Assembly (NCBI GenBank): GCA_022842165.1
Contig: JALHQC010000007.1
Span: forward strand, 1 to 64,000
Length of the DNA stretch: 64,000 nt
Direction: 5' to 3'
Source: a bacterium
GTDB taxonomy: Bacteria > Pseudomonadota > Alphaproteobacteria > Rhizobiales > Aestuariivirgaceae
This document shows, in pieces, positions 1 to 9,055 of the stretch. A model generated the notes under the pieces. The model searched no databases, was not told where the DNA came from, and saw only the letters and a list, made by a program, of their open reading frames with translations. Position 1 is the stretch's first letter; each line of letters opens with the position of its first letter. The position numbers were made by a program, and so were the translations under genes.

Positions 1-8
1 GTGTAATT

Positions 9-84
9 CCTCATGCTGAGAGCCTGCCACCGGGCTTGACCCGGTGGTGCCCGCCGCGTTGCGGCGGGCCTCGAAGCATCCGCT
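9..84. repeat. Palindromic intergenic repeat downstream of trpS
   Basis: Two adjacent hairpins are visible: 8-bp arms CCACCGGG/CCCGGTGG at 27-47 and 9-bp arms GCCCGCCGC/GCGGCGGGC at 49-69. The flanks (CCTCATGCTGAG and GCCTCGAAGCAT) resemble the palindromic intergenic repeats common in Rhizobiales. It lies directly after the trpS stop, so it may end that transcript, although no T-run follows. Confidence 0.6.
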
Positions 85-1128
85 TCAGCTTACCACGAAG
101 CCGACGATTTCGCGGGCCTTGCGGGTGATGGGGGCGGCGATGGCGCGGGCGCGGTCCGAGCCGTCCTTCAGCACCGACTCCACATAGGCGCGGTCCTGGG
201 TCTGCAGGCGCTTGGTTTCGTTGCCCACGGGGCCGAGCTTGGCGACCGCGAGATCGGCCAGCGCGTTCTTGAAGATCGAGAACTGCCCGCCGCCATACTG
301 CGCCAGCACCTTGGTCACCGGTTCGCCCGAGAGGGCCGCATAGATGCCGGTGAGATTGTCGGCCTCGGGACGGCCCTTGAGACCTTCCTTCTCGGTCGGC
401 AGCGGTTCGGGATCGGTCTTGGCCTTGCGGATCTTTTTCGCAATCGTGTCGGCATCATCCGTCAGGTTGAGGCGCGAGAGGTCCGAGGGGTCCGACTTCG
501 ACATCTTCTTGGTGCCATCGCGCAGGCTCATCACGCGCGTGGCGGGGCCAGTGATGTAAGGTTCGGGCGGCACGAAGAACTGCCCGTCCTCGATCCCCGC
601 TTCCTTGATCGCATCGGCATAGTCGATGTTGAACTTGTTGGCGATGTCGCGCGCCAGTTCAAGGTGCTGCTTCTGGTCCTCGCCCACCGGCACATGCGTG
701 GCGTGATAGCCGAGGATGTCGGCGGCCATCAGCACGGGGTAGGTATAGAGGCCTACGGAGGCGGCTTCCTTGTCTTTCCCCGCCTTGTCCTTGAACTGCG
801 TCATCCGGTTCAGCCAGCCGACGCGGCCGGTGCAGCCCAGGATCCAGCCAAGCTCGGCATGTTCCGCCACCTGGGACTGGTTGAAGATGATGCTTTTCTT
901 CGGGTCGAGCCCGCAGGCGAGATAGGCGGCGGTGACATCGACGATCGCCCGGCGCAGTTCCTTCGGTTCCTGCCACATGGTGATGGCGTGCATGTCGACG
1001 ACGCAATAGATGCACTCATGCGTATCCTGCATGTGGATCCAGTTCAGCATGGCGCCGAGATAATTGCCCAGATGCAGGTTGCCGGTGGGCTGCATGCCGG
1101 AAAAGACGCGCGGAACGAACTTGGACAT
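85..1128 (-). CDS. trpS: Tryptophanyl-tRNA synthetase
   Basis: Class I aminoacyl-tRNA synthetase that charges tRNA-Trp with tryptophan using ATP in the cytoplasm. The 347-residue length is normal for bacterial TrpS. The HIGH-type ATP-binding motif is [10 protein letters not shown] at residues 16-25. The KMSKS loop ([10 protein letters not shown]) sits near residue 208. [15 protein letters not shown] is the conserved adenylate and tRNA-contact segment. The ATG at 1126-1128 gives the canonical start [16 protein letters not shown]. It is divergent from mutM with about 115 bp between them, and a palindromic repeat follows its stop. Identification is secure. Confidence 0.97.
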   Translation of the reverse strand: MSKFVPRVFSGMQPTGNLHLGNYLGAMLNWIHMQDTHECIYCVVDMHAITMWQEPKELRRAIVDVTAAYLACGLDPKKSIIFNQSQVAEHAELGWILGCTGRVGWLNRMTQFKDKAGKDKEAASVGLYTYPVLMAADILGYHATHVPVGEDQKQHLELARDIANKFNIDYADAIKEAGIEDGQFFVPPEPYITGPATRVMSLRDGTKKMSKSDPSDLSRLNLTDDADTIAKKIRKAKTDPEPLPTEKEGLKGRPEADNLTGIYAALSGEPVTKVLAQYGGGQFSIFKNALADLAVAKLGPVGNETKRLQTQDRAYVESVLKDGSDRARAIAAPITRKAREIVGFVVS

Positions 1129-1243
1129 CGAAAAACCCTTCTAGCGAAAGCAGGCGCGCTTATGCCCGCAATTCACGTCCGAGAAAAGAGCTTGCGATGG
1201 CACCCTTGCCAGCTTCCGCGCAACGCGGTCTATAGGGGTCACC

Positions 1244-2128
1244 ATGCCAGAACTACCCGAAGTCGAAACGGTGATGCGGGGCCTGAAGCCCGTGCTCGAA
1301 GGGCGGCGGATCGCCGGCGTGACCTTGCGGCGCGACGGCCTGCGCTTTCCCTTTCCGCAAGGCTTCGCGCAACGCCTGACGGGGCAGAAGATCGTGAGCC
1401 TCGCCCGCCGCGCCAAATATATCCTGATGTCCTTGGATAGCGGCGACTGCCTGCTGGTGCATCTCGGCATGACCGGGCGCTTCACCGTGTTCAGCCCATC
1501 GGGGCGGCAGAACCTGGGCGAATTCTATTTCGAGACGGCGGCCGGCGAAGGTGGCGGCGGCACGCACGACCATGTGGTGCTGAGCCTCGATGACGGGACC
1601 CGCGTCGTCTATACCGATCCCCGCCGCTTCGGCATCATGGACCTGTTTGCCGGGAGCGAAGCGGCGGCCCACAAGCTGCTCGCCGCGATCGGCGTGGAGC
1701 CGCTGGGCAACGAGCTGAACGCCGCCTATCTGGCCGAGCGCTTTCGCGGCAAGAGCGCACCCCTGAAGGCCGCACTCCTCGACCAGCGCATCATCGCGGG
1801 GCTTGGCAACATTTACGTGAGCGAGGCGCTGCACCGGGCGGGCCTGTCGCCCAAACGCAAGAGCCGCACGCTGGTGAAAAAATCCGGCGCCGACGCGCGG
1901 CTCGAGGAGCTGGTGCGCCACATCCGCGAGATCTTGAACGAGGCGATCGTGGCCGGCGGCTCGACGCTGCAGGATTTCGCCGGTGCCGATGGCGCCGCGG
2001 GCGAATTCCAGCGGCGCTTCCTGGTCTATGACCGCGAGGGCGAGCCCTGCGCCAGATGCGGAGCACCCATCGAAAGGCTTGTGCAGGCCGGCCGTTCCAC
2101 CTTTTACTGCCGCTCCTGCCAGAAATAG
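1244..2128 (+). CDS. mutM: Formamidopyrimidine-DNA glycosylase (Fpg)
   Basis: Bifunctional base-excision repair enzyme that removes 8-oxoguanine and FapyG and nicks the abasic site. The N-terminus MPELPEVET supplies the catalytic Pro (after Met removal) and the following Glu. The C-terminal zinc finger has Cys269, Cys272, Cys289 and Cys292 in a C-x2-C-x16-C-x2-C arrangement, and 294 residues is the usual size. An enoyl-CoA hydratase follows after 7 bp, so the two are probably cotranscribed. In many Rhizobiales this pair is followed by rpsT and dnaA; neither is present here. Confidence 0.97.
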   Translation: MPELPEVETVMRGLKPVLEGRRIAGVTLRRDGLRFPFPQGFAQRLTGQKIVSLARRAKYILMSLDSGDCLLVHLGMTGRFTVFSPSGRQNLGEFYFETAAGEGGGGTHDHVVLSLDDGTRVVYTDPRRFGIMDLFAGSEAAAHKLLAAIGVEPLGNELNAAYLAERFRGKSAPLKAALLDQRIIAGLGNIYVSEALHRAGLSPKRKSRTLVKKSGADARLEELVRHIREILNEAIVAGGSTLQDFAGADGAAGEFQRRFLVYDREGEPCARCGAPIERLVQAGRSTFYCRSCQK

Positions 2129-2135
2129 GATCATC

Positions 2136-2909
2136 ATGGCCTACGAATACATCATCGTTGAAACGACGGGCCGCGTCGGGCTCGTCACGCTCAACCGCCC
2201 CAAGGCGCTGAACGCGCTGAACCAGGCGCTGATCGAGGAACTGAACCGGGCGCTTGCGGGCTTCGAGGCCGACGATGCGATCGGCTGCATGATCATCACC
2301 GGGAGCGAGAAGGCCTTCGCCGCCGGGGCCGACGTGAAGGAGATGGCGGAGAAGACCTATGTCGATGCCTATCTGGGAAAATTCCTCGAAGGCTGGTCTG
2401 GCCCATCGCAGGCAAGCAAGCCCATCATCGCGGCGGTCTCGGGCTTCTGTCTGGGGGGTGGCTGCGAGCTGGCCATGATGTGCGACTTCATCATCGCGTC
2501 CGACACCGCGAAATTCGGCTTGCCCGAAATCACGCTCGGCATCATGCCGGGTGCGGGCGGCACCCAGCGCCTGCCGCGAACGATCGGCAAGGCCAAGGCC
2601 ATGGACATGATCCTGACCGGCCGCATGATGGAGGCCGCCGAAGCCGAACGCTGCGGGTTGGTGGCGCGTATCGTTCCCACCGAGAAGCTGATGGACGAGG
2701 CGATGGCGGCGGCGGAGAAGATCGCCTCCTATTCGCGGCCCATCGTGATGATGGCCAAGGAGACGGTCAACCGCGCGCAGGAGGTTGCGCTTTCCGAGGG
2801 CATCCGCTTCGAGCGGAGATTATTCCTCTCGATGTTCGCGACGCAAGACCAGAAGGAAGGCATGAAGGCCTTCATCGAGAAGCGCAAGCCGGAGTTCGGG
2901 AATAGGTAG
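2136..2909 (+). CDS. Enoyl-CoA hydratase
   Basis: Crotonase-superfamily enzyme of 257 residues that hydrates trans-2-enoyl-CoA in fatty-acid beta-oxidation. Visible signatures are the oxyanion-hole segments around AAGADVKEM and [16 protein letters not shown], the latter holding the first catalytic Glu. The second catalytic Glu is in [16 protein letters not shown]. The frame stays open upstream to 1983 inside mutM, but the ATG at 2136 gives the family N-terminus ([20 protein letters not shown]) and lies just after the mutM stop. The chain length of its substrate cannot be read from sequence. Confidence 0.93.
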   Translation: MAYEYIIVETTGRVGLVTLNRPKALNALNQALIEELNRALAGFEADDAIGCMIITGSEKAFAAGADVKEMAEKTYVDAYLGKFLEGWSGPSQASKPIIAAVSGFCLGGGCELAMMCDFIIASDTAKFGLPEITLGIMPGAGGTQRLPRTIGKAKAMDMILTGRMMEAAEAERCGLVARIVPTEKLMDEAMAAAEKIASYSRPIVMMAKETVNRAQEVALSEGIRFERRLFLSMFATQDQKEGMKAFIEKRKPEFGNR

Positions 2910-2912
2910 TTA

Positions 2913-3038
2913 TCCCTCCTCGCGTCAGCGGGGAGGGTGGCTGCGCAGCAGCCGGGTGGGGTCGTCCGTGGCGCCACCCCATCCGTCCGCTTCGCGTCCA
3001 CCTTCCCCACCCGCTTTGCGGGCGGAGAAGGAGAGGGA
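2913..3038. repeat. Palindromic repeat unit between convergent genes
   Basis: Imperfect nested palindrome in the convergent gap between echA and the rbsD/fucU-like gene. It starts TCCCTC and ends GAGGGA, with internal hairpins such as GGCTGCGCAGCAGCC and CCCGCTTTGCGGG. It may act as a bidirectional terminator or mRNA-stabilising element. No small gene is evident in the gap. Confidence 0.55.
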
Positions 3039-3048
3039 CCTCCCCCGT

Positions 3049-3477
3049 CTACGGATAGATCACGCCCTTCTTCACGATGATGTTGCCATAAAGCCGCGGC
3101 TCGCTGGAGGCGACGATGGCGAAGCAGGCCTTCACCTTGTTGTAGAAGGCATCGCCCGTCAGCGGCACGATTCTTTGCTTCGGCTCGTGCTTCAGGAGCA
3201 CGGCGGTGAAATCCTCGAACACCGGCTCCATGCGTGAGGCATCGAGATAGGCGGCGGGCCGCCATACGGCTTCCGGCACCATGTCGTCGACCGGCATTAC
3301 CGAGAGGATGGCATCGAGGATGCGGGGGCTGCCATGTCCGTCGAGGCGGATGACGCGCCGCCCATGTTCTTCCGCCGGATAATTGCCGTCGACGATGGCG
3401 ATTTCGTCGCCATGGCCCATGGCGCGTAAAGTCCGCAGCAGGTCCGGGCTGAGCAGCGGATCGAGTCCCTTGAGCAT
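3049..3477 (-). CDS. RbsD/FucU family sugar mutarotase
   Basis: A 142-residue member of the RbsD/FucU family, which interconverts sugar anomers (D-ribose pyranase or L-fucose mutarotase). MGHGDEIAIVDGNYPA near residues 20-35 is the family's conserved His/Asp segment, and the C-terminal Tyr-Gly-Asn (LYGNIIVKKG) is also typical. The true start is the ATG at 3475-3477, which overlaps the stop of the upstream ROK gene as TGATG. That implies translational coupling. With a ROK regulator and a divergent fructose-type ABC transporter beside it, it probably prepares the imported sugar. Ribose versus fucose specificity cannot be settled. Confidence 0.85.
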   Translation of the reverse strand: MLKGLDPLLSPDLLRTLRAMGHGDEIAIVDGNYPAEEHGRRVIRLDGHGSPRILDAILSVMPVDDMVPEAVWRPAAYLDASRMEPVFEDFTAVLLKHEPKQRIVPLTGDAFYNKVKACFAIVASSEPRLYGNIIVKKGVIYP

Positions 3478-4706
3478 CAGGCTTCTTCCTTGAACAAGAC
3501 GTTGCGGTCGATGATGAAATTGTCGAACAGCGGCAGGCTGGCCGCCCCCATGGCGCGCGCATCGGCCCCGATCGTGCCCTCGACGATGGGAAAGGGCGCA
3601 ATCCCCTGCATGTCCACAGTCGTGATGGCGAGGCGCACGGCGGCGGCGAGGCGCTGGCGCACGCGAACGGGAATGGCGCCGTCGATGACGACGGCCGCGC
3701 AGTCGAGCACCGACATGACGCCCGCCGCGGCGATGGCGATGTCGGCTGCCGCGGTGGCGATCCAGCCGTCGAGCGCATCGCCCGCGCCCTCCCAGCCGGA
3801 GAGGTCGTTCCACAGGACCTCCGGGTCGCCGCCCGCCTTGCGGATCTCGCGTTCGAGCCCCGCAAGCGACGTGCTGTGCACCAGCTGCCCGGTTTTCCCC
3901 GGCGCGGAGGCGATGGGAAAGGACGCGAAGGCGCCGGCATTGCCGCGCGTGCCGAGGTATAGGCTGCCGTTGAGAACGATGCCGCCGCCGATGAAATATC
4001 CGAGGTAGAAATAGGCGAAGTCGCGATAGGCCTGGCCCTGGCCGAACAGGAGTTCGGCCGCGCAGGCGGCAGAGGCATCATTGCAGAACTGCACCGGCCA
4101 CGGTACCAGTGCGGCAATTTCAGCCTCGAGGTCGAAGCCCCGCCAGGCCTCCATGACGCCATGTGGCGCTCCGGCTTCTTCTTCCCAGTTCCACAACTCG
4201 AAGGGCGATGCGATGCCGAGCCCCGAGATGCGCCGGCGCTGTTCGGTGCCGAGATCCGAAATCAGTTCCTCGACGCTCGTCCTGACGAAGCCGAGGAGGT
4301 CCTGCGGCGAGGGAAAGCGGTAGGGCCGGTGGATGGTGCGGCGGACCTTTCCCGTCAGGTCGAGCAGCATCAGGTCGCCCGAGCGCCGCCCGACCTTGAG
4401 GCCGATTGCAAAGGCGCCGTCGGGATCGAGCGCGAAGGGAACGAGCGGCTGTCCCACCTTGCCGCGCTGGGGGGCCAGCCGTTTCAGCAGCCCATCGCCT
4501 TCGAGCTGCCTGACGATCACCGAAACCGTCTGCGCCGAAAGCCCCGTGAGCCGCGCCATTCCGGCCTTGGGAAGCGACCCGTGAAGCCGGATCAAGGAGA
4601 GCACCAGACGCTCGTTATAGAGCCTGACGCCCGATTGCGACGTGCCGCGCGACAGCGCCGGGCTGCGCTCGGCCCGCGCGGTGCTGCTGTCCCAATCCGC
4701 TTTCAT
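3477..4706 (-). CDS. ROK-family transcriptional regulator (FrcR-like)
   Basis: About 409 residues: an N-terminal winged HTH (LTGLSAQTVSVIVRQLEGDGL) followed by a ROK sugar-kinase-like domain, the NagC/XylR architecture. The ROK Zn-binding Cys cluster is not obvious, so it is probably a regulator and not a kinase. The frame opens at 4751, but the ATG at 4704-4706 (MKADWDSS) is chosen because upstream codons read as non-conserved leader. It is divergent from the frcBCA-type operon across about 220 bp that contain an inverted repeat at 4760-4794, a natural operator. Confidence 0.88.
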   Translation of the reverse strand: MKADWDSSTARAERSPALSRGTSQSGVRLYNERLVLSLIRLHGSLPKAGMARLTGLSAQTVSVIVRQLEGDGLLKRLAPQRGKVGQPLVPFALDPDGAFAIGLKVGRRSGDLMLLDLTGKVRRTIHRPYRFPSPQDLLGFVRTSVEELISDLGTEQRRRISGLGIASPFELWNWEEEAGAPHGVMEAWRGFDLEAEIAALVPWPVQFCNDASAACAAELLFGQGQAYRDFAYFYLGYFIGGGIVLNGSLYLGTRGNAGAFASFPIASAPGKTGQLVHSTSLAGLEREIRKAGGDPEVLWNDLSGWEGAGDALDGWIATAAADIAIAAAGVMSVLDCAAVVIDGAIPVRVRQRLAAAVRLAITTVDMQGIAPFPIVEGTIGADARAMGAASLPLFDNFIIDRNVLFKEEA

Positions 4707-4759
4707 GCCCGCATGTCTCTGATACCCCACCGTCCAGATTTCCAGCAGCATCGCGAAGT

Positions 4760-4794
4760 GTCAATGAATAAATCACTCCGGTTTACTTATTGAC
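4760..4794. promoter_or_regulatory. Candidate ROK operator, inverted repeat
   Basis: GTCAATGAATAAA (4760-4772) faces TTTACTTATTGAC (4782-4794). The arms match at 11 of 13 positions with a 9-nt AT/GC-mixed spacer. The site lies between the divergent ROK gene and the frcB-like gene, where an autoregulatory and operon operator would be expected. Binding by this ROK protein is inferred. Confidence 0.5.
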
Positions 4795-4925
4795 TCTCTC
4801 CGCGTTTTAAGTTGTGATCGGGGGGAGTGCGGAGGAAGGCCCAAGGCTAGATGCCGCCACTTGCGAAGGCAAACTGCAACCCAAGCCTAACCCCTGACGG
4901 GGCTTTTTTCCATGGGAGGATTGAC

Positions 4926-5951
4926 GTGAAGACTGTTCTGAAAGCCGCTCTCTTCGGCGCCGCCACGCTGGCGCTGTTCTCTGCCGCTCCGGCCCAGGCC
5001 GCCGGCATCGGTGCCTGCCTCATCACCAAGACCGAAACCAATCCCTTCTTCGTCAAGATGAAGGAAGGCGCGCAGGCCAAGGCCGCCGAACTGGGCGTCG
5101 ATCTCAAGGCCTATGCCGGCAAGGACGACGGCGACAACGAAGGCCAGGTCGCGGCCGTCGAAACCTGCATCGCCGATGGCGTGAAGGGTATCCTGATCAC
5201 GCCGTCGAACACCAAGGCCATCGTGCCCTCGATCCAGAAGGCGCGCGAAGCCGGCATTCTGGTGATCGCCCTCGACACGCCCCTGGACCCGATCGATGCC
5301 GCCGACCAGACCATGGCCACCGACAACTTCCAGGCCGGCTTCCTGATCGGCGCCTATGCCAAGGCCAAGATGGGCGATGCCGCGAAGGACGCCAAGATCG
5401 GCTTCCTCGACATCAACCCGCAGCAGGTCACCGTCGACGTGCTCCGCGACCAGGGCTTCATGAAGGGCTTCGGCATCGACGTGAAGGACCCGAACGTGAT
5501 CGGCGACGAGGATGATCCGCGCATCGTCGGCCACGATTACACCAACGGCAATCCGGAAGGCGGCCGCAAGGCCATGGAGAACCTTCTCCAGATCAATCCG
5601 GACATCAACGTGATCCACACCATCAACGAACCCGCTGCAGCTGGTGCTTACGAAGCGCTGAAGGCCGTGGGCAAGGAAGGTCAGGTTCTGATCATGTCGG
5701 TGGACGGCGGCTGCCCGGGTGTCAAGGACGTGGCGGCCGGCATCATCGGCGGCACCTCGCAGCAGTATCCGCTGCTGATGGCCTCGATGGGCGTCGAAGC
5801 GATCAAGAAGTTCGCCGACACCGGCGAGAAGCCGAAGGCTACCGAAGGCAAGAACTTCTTCGACACCGGCGTTGCGCTCATCACCGACAATCCGGTCGAA
5901 GGCGTGCCCTCGATCACCACCAAGGAAGGCCTGGAGAAGTGCTGGGGTTGA
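4926..5951 (+). CDS. frcB: Sugar ABC transporter periplasmic binding protein (FrcB-like)
   Basis: Periplasmic-binding-protein-like I family receptor of 341 residues, close in layout to Sinorhizobium FrcB (fructose, mannose, ribose). A signal peptide spans roughly residues 1-24 (hydrophobic core, AQA-A cleavage region). The mature protein begins [16 protein letters not shown], the usual first sugar-contact segment. The start is GTG at 4926, preceded by GGAGGA at 4915-4920. The frame runs open to 4851, but the ATG there has no ribosome site and would bury the signal peptide. It is first in the operon with permease and ATPase genes. Confidence 0.88.
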   Translation: MKTVLKAALFGAATLALFSAAPAQAAGIGACLITKTETNPFFVKMKEGAQAKAAELGVDLKAYAGKDDGDNEGQVAAVETCIADGVKGILITPSNTKAIVPSIQKAREAGILVIALDTPLDPIDAADQTMATDNFQAGFLIGAYAKAKMGDAAKDAKIGFLDINPQQVTVDVLRDQGFMKGFGIDVKDPNVIGDEDDPRIVGHDYTNGNPEGGRKAMENLLQINPDINVIHTINEPAAAGAYEALKAVGKEGQVLIMSVDGGCPGVKDVAAGIIGGTSQQYPLLMASMGVEAIKKFADTGEKPKATEGKNFFDTGVALITDNPVEGVPSITTKEGLEKCWG

Positions 5952-5990
5952 TCCCCTGACTCTTTCGGTCAATCATTAGAACGGCAAGTA

Positions 5991-6018
5991 CCCGGGCGGC
6001 TGGCAACGGCCGCCCGGG
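5991..6018 (+). other. Intercistronic stem-loop between frcB and frcC
   Basis: A perfect 10-bp GC stem (CCCGGGCGGC/GCCGCCCGGG) with an 8-nt loop lies between the binding-protein and permease genes, without a T-run. Such hairpins typically protect the binding-protein mRNA and lower expression of the downstream membrane genes. That role is inferred. Confidence 0.65.
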
Positions 6019-6058
6019 ACCCAAAAAGCAACAAGGCGGAAAATCCGCCGCGAGGGAG

Positions 6059-7126
6059 ATGGGAATGGCGCAGGCCCAGGAATTCGAAAAGGTCCTCGAC
6101 GACAGCGACACATCGGTGGTGTCCTTCGAGGATCAGCACCGATCGATCCTGAAAAAGGCCCAGCACACGCTGCATTCCAATCAGGCGCTGGTGCCGCTGA
6201 TCGTGCTGATCCTGTCGGTGGCGATCTTCGGCGTGCTGGTCGGCGGCAAGTTCTTCAACGCCTTCACGCTCACACTCATCATCCAGCAGGTGGCGATCGT
6301 CGGCATCGTCGGCGCGGCGCAGACCCTCGTCATCCTCACCGCCGGCATCGACCTCTCGGTCGGCGCGATCATGGTGCTCTCGTCCGTGGTGATGGGGCAG
6401 TTCACATTCCGCTATGGCATTCCGGTGCCGATCTCGATCGTCTGCGGCCTGCTCTGCGGCACGCTGTGCGGCTTCATCAATGGCTGGCTCGTCGCCTACA
6501 TGAAGCTGCCGCCCTTCATCGTGACGCTCGGCACCTGGCAGATTTTCAACGCCACCAAGTATCTCTATTCTGCGAACGAGACGATCCGCACCCAGGACAT
6601 CGAGGCGCAGGCCCCGCTGCTGCAGTTCTTCGGAACCCAGCTCAAGATGGGGGGCGCGGTGTTCACGCTGGGCGTCATCTTCATGGTGCTGCTGGTGCTC
6701 TATCTCTGGTACGTGCTGAACTACACGGCCTGGGGGCGAAGGCTCTATGCGGTGGGCGATGATCCCGATGCCGCCGACCTTTCCGGCGTTCCGGTGAAGA
6801 AGATGCTGCTCACGACCTATACACTGTCGGGCCTCATCTGCGGCATGGCCGGCTGGGTGCTGATCGGCCGCATCGGCTCGGTCTCGCCCACGGCGGGCGA
6901 ATTCGCCAACATCGAATCGATCACCGCCGTGGTGATCGGCGGCATCTCGCTGTTCGGCGGCCGGGGCTCGATCCTCGGCATGATCTTCGGCGCGCTGATC
7001 GTCGGCGTGTTCTCGCTGGGACTGAGGCTTTATGGCGCCGACCCGCAATGGACCTATCTGTTGATCGGTGTGCTGATCATCGCCGCCGTCGCCGTCGACC
7101 AGTGGATCAGAAAGGTAGCAGGCTGA
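6059..7126 (+). CDS. frcC: Sugar ABC transporter permease (FrcC-like)
   Basis: RbsC-type inner-membrane permease of 355 residues. It has a cytoplasmic N-terminal extension (about 45 residues) and then about ten hydrophobic segments. The family signature VILTAGIDLSVGAIM and the late motif TAVVIGGISLFGGRGSILG are present. Two in-frame ATGs occur at 6059 and 6065; a GAGGGAG ribosome site just upstream (about 6051-6057) favours 6065, though either is possible. It sits between frcB and frcA and forms the channel of the transporter. Confidence 0.9.
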   Translation: MGMAQAQEFEKVLDDSDTSVVSFEDQHRSILKKAQHTLHSNQALVPLIVLILSVAIFGVLVGGKFFNAFTLTLIIQQVAIVGIVGAAQTLVILTAGIDLSVGAIMVLSSVVMGQFTFRYGIPVPISIVCGLLCGTLCGFINGWLVAYMKLPPFIVTLGTWQIFNATKYLYSANETIRTQDIEAQAPLLQFFGTQLKMGGAVFTLGVIFMVLLVLYLWYVLNYTAWGRRLYAVGDDPDAADLSGVPVKKMLLTTYTLSGLICGMAGWVLIGRIGSVSPTAGEFANIESITAVVIGGISLFGGRGSILGMIFGALIVGVFSLGLRLYGADPQWTYLLIGVLIIAAVAVDQWIRKVAG

Positions 7127-7184
7127 GCATCATCCGCAAAAGTGCCTTGTGGTTTTGCGAACAGATGATGCGAAAGGAAAGATC

Positions 7185-7967
7185 ATGACACAGGAACCGA
7201 TTCTTACCGCGCGCGGCCTCGTCAAGCGCTATGGCCGCGTGACGGCCCTCGATAACGCCGATTTCGATCTCTACCCCGGCGAGATCCTCGCGGTGATTGG
7301 CGACAATGGTGCCGGAAAATCGACCTTGATCAAGGCGATCTGCGGTGCCGTGACGCCTGATGAAGGCGAGATCAGGCTCGAGGGCAGGACGCTCCACTTC
7401 AAGACGCCGATGGACGCCCGCAATGCCGGGATCGAAACGGTCTACCAGAACCTCGCCTTGTCGCCCGCGCTGTCGATCTCCGACAACATGTTCCTGGGGC
7501 GCGAGATGCGGAAGCCCGGTGCCCTGGGGTCGATCTTCCGCATGCTCGACCGTTCGGAAATGGAGCGCCGCGCCCGCGCCAAGCTGACCGAGCTTGGCCT
7601 GCTGACCATCCAGAACATCGCGCAGGCCGTCGAAACGCTCTCGGGCGGGCAGCGCCAGGGTGTTGCCGTGGCCCGCGCCGCGGCCTTCGGCTCCAAGGTC
7701 ATCATCATGGACGAGCCGACGGCGGCGCTGGGCGTCAAGGAATCACGCCGCGTGCTGGAACTGATCCTCGACGTCAAGAAGCGCGGCCTGCCGATCGTGC
7801 TCATTTCGCACAACATGCCGCATGTCTTCGAGGTGGCCGACCGCATCCACATCCACCGGCTGGGACGCAGGCTCTGCACCATCAACCCGAAGGAATACCG
7901 CATGGAAGATGCCGTCGCCTTCATGACCGGCGCCAAGACCCCGCCGGCGGAACTGCTGGCTGCATAA
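7185..7967 (+). CDS. frcA: Sugar ABC transporter ATP-binding protein (FrcA-like)
   Basis: Single-domain ABC ATPase of 260 residues. It shows Walker A GDNGAGKST, signature LSGGQRQGVAVARA, Walker B VIIMDEPTAALG and the switch His in VLISHN. Unlike RbsA it has only one ABC domain, as in the FrcBCA type. The ATG at 7185 (MTQEPILTARGLVKRYG) is preceded by GAAAGGAAAG; the open frame back to 7149 is not needed. It closes the operon and is followed at once by a terminator-like hairpin. No fructokinase gene follows, unlike in the Sinorhizobium frc locus. Confidence 0.92.
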   Translation: MTQEPILTARGLVKRYGRVTALDNADFDLYPGEILAVIGDNGAGKSTLIKAICGAVTPDEGEIRLEGRTLHFKTPMDARNAGIETVYQNLALSPALSISDNMFLGREMRKPGALGSIFRMLDRSEMERRARAKLTELGLLTIQNIAQAVETLSGGQRQGVAVARAAAFGSKVIIMDEPTAALGVKESRRVLELILDVKKRGLPIVLISHNMPHVFEVADRIHIHRLGRRLCTINPKEYRMEDAVAFMTGAKTPPAELLAA

Positions 7968-7998
7968 AAAGCACTACTCAGGCTCATCGCAATCCTGC

Positions 7999-8028
7999 AT
8001 AAATCCCGCCTTCAAGGGCGGGATTTAT
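7999..8028 (+). terminator. Terminator-like hairpin after frcA
   Basis: A 12-bp stem ATAAATCCCGCC/GGCGGGATTTAT with a TTCAAG loop. It ends the frc operon, yet its 3' arm contains the ribosome-binding region and reaches the first ATG (8027) of the next gene. Confidence 0.75.
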
Positions 8029-9055
8029 GTTTATGGCAACCGGCGGCAACAAGCTTCTCCTCGATCTCTACCGTACCATGCGGCGCATTCGCACTTTCGA
8101 GGAACGGGTGAACGAGCTTTTCGTGCGGGGCGAAACCGCAGGCTCGATGCTGCACATGTCGATCGGCGAGGAAGCGATTTCGGGCGTGTGCGAGACGATG
8201 GAGCAGGGCGACAGCTTCACCACGCATCACCGGGGCCACGGCATCTTCATCGCGCGCGGCGCCGACCCCAATCGCATGATGAGCGAGATTGCCGGCAAGG
8301 CCGATGGCTATTGCTCCGGCAAGGGCGGCTCGATGCATATCGCCGACATGGGGCTGGGCGCTTTGGGTGCCAATGCCATCGTCGGCGGCGGCATTCCGCA
8401 TGTGGTGGGGGCCGGCATGTCGTACCGCAACCGAGGCCTGAAGAATGTTTCCGTCGCGTTCTTCGGCGATGGCGCCTCGCAGCAGGGCATCCTGTACGAA
8501 GCGATGAACATGGCGGCGCTGTGGAAGCTGCCCGTCGTCTTCTGTTGCATCAATAACCAGTATGGAATGGGCACGCGCATTGACCGCGCGGCGGCGAACA
8601 CCAATCTTCACGAGCGCGCCATTGCCTGCGGGCTGAATGGCGTTGCCGTCGACGGCGGCGATGTCGAGGAGGTGCACGAGGCCTCCGAACGCATCATGAC
8701 GGCGGCGCGGAACGGCAGGCCGGGCTTCATCACGCTCACCTGCTATCGCTTCTATGGCCATGCGCGACTGGACAAGAGTCCCTATCGCGATGAGGCGGAA
8801 GAAGCGGAAGGCCGCAAGCGCGATGCTCTGGTCAATGCGCGGGCAAGGCTGATCGACAGGAAGACGGCGGACGCCGCGAGCCTCGATGCGCTGGACGAGG
8901 CGGCGGCCGAAGAGATGAACGCCGCCGTGGCGCATGCAATTGCGGCACTGCCGCCGGACCAGGACTCGATGTTCCGCGATGTCTATGCCGAGGGGGAATT
9001 GCGGCCGAGGCCCTTGCGCGAGCATCTCTCGATGATCCTGGGCGAGGCACGCTGA
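8027..9055 (+). CDS. acoA: Thiamine-diphosphate dehydrogenase E1 alpha (acetoin/2-oxoacid dehydrogenase type)
   Basis: Alpha subunit of a 2-oxoacid-dehydrogenase-type E1, about 342 residues. The ThDP motif GDGASQQG through INNQYG (GDG-x-NN form) is clear. Substrate-channel and phosphorylation-loop segments GRGxHI-like HHRGHGIF and YRFYGHARLD are present. With a paired E1 beta and an E2 carrying an alpha/beta-hydrolase domain, an acetoin dehydrogenase is the best guess. ATGs occur at 8027 and 8033; the second is further from the terminator stem. The stop overlaps the next start by one base (TGATG). Confidence 0.85.
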   Translation: MFMATGGNKLLLDLYRTMRRIRTFEERVNELFVRGETAGSMLHMSIGEEAISGVCETMEQGDSFTTHHRGHGIFIARGADPNRMMSEIAGKADGYCSGKGGSMHIADMGLGALGANAIVGGGIPHVVGAGMSYRNRGLKNVSVAFFGDGASQQGILYEAMNMAALWKLPVVFCCINNQYGMGTRIDRAAANTNLHERAIACGLNGVAVDGGDVEEVHEASERIMTAARNGRPGFITLTCYRFYGHARLDKSPYRDEAEEAEGRKRDALVNARARLIDRKTADAASLDALDEAAAEEMNAAVAHAIAALPPDQDSMFRDVYAEGELRPRPLREHLSMILGEAR

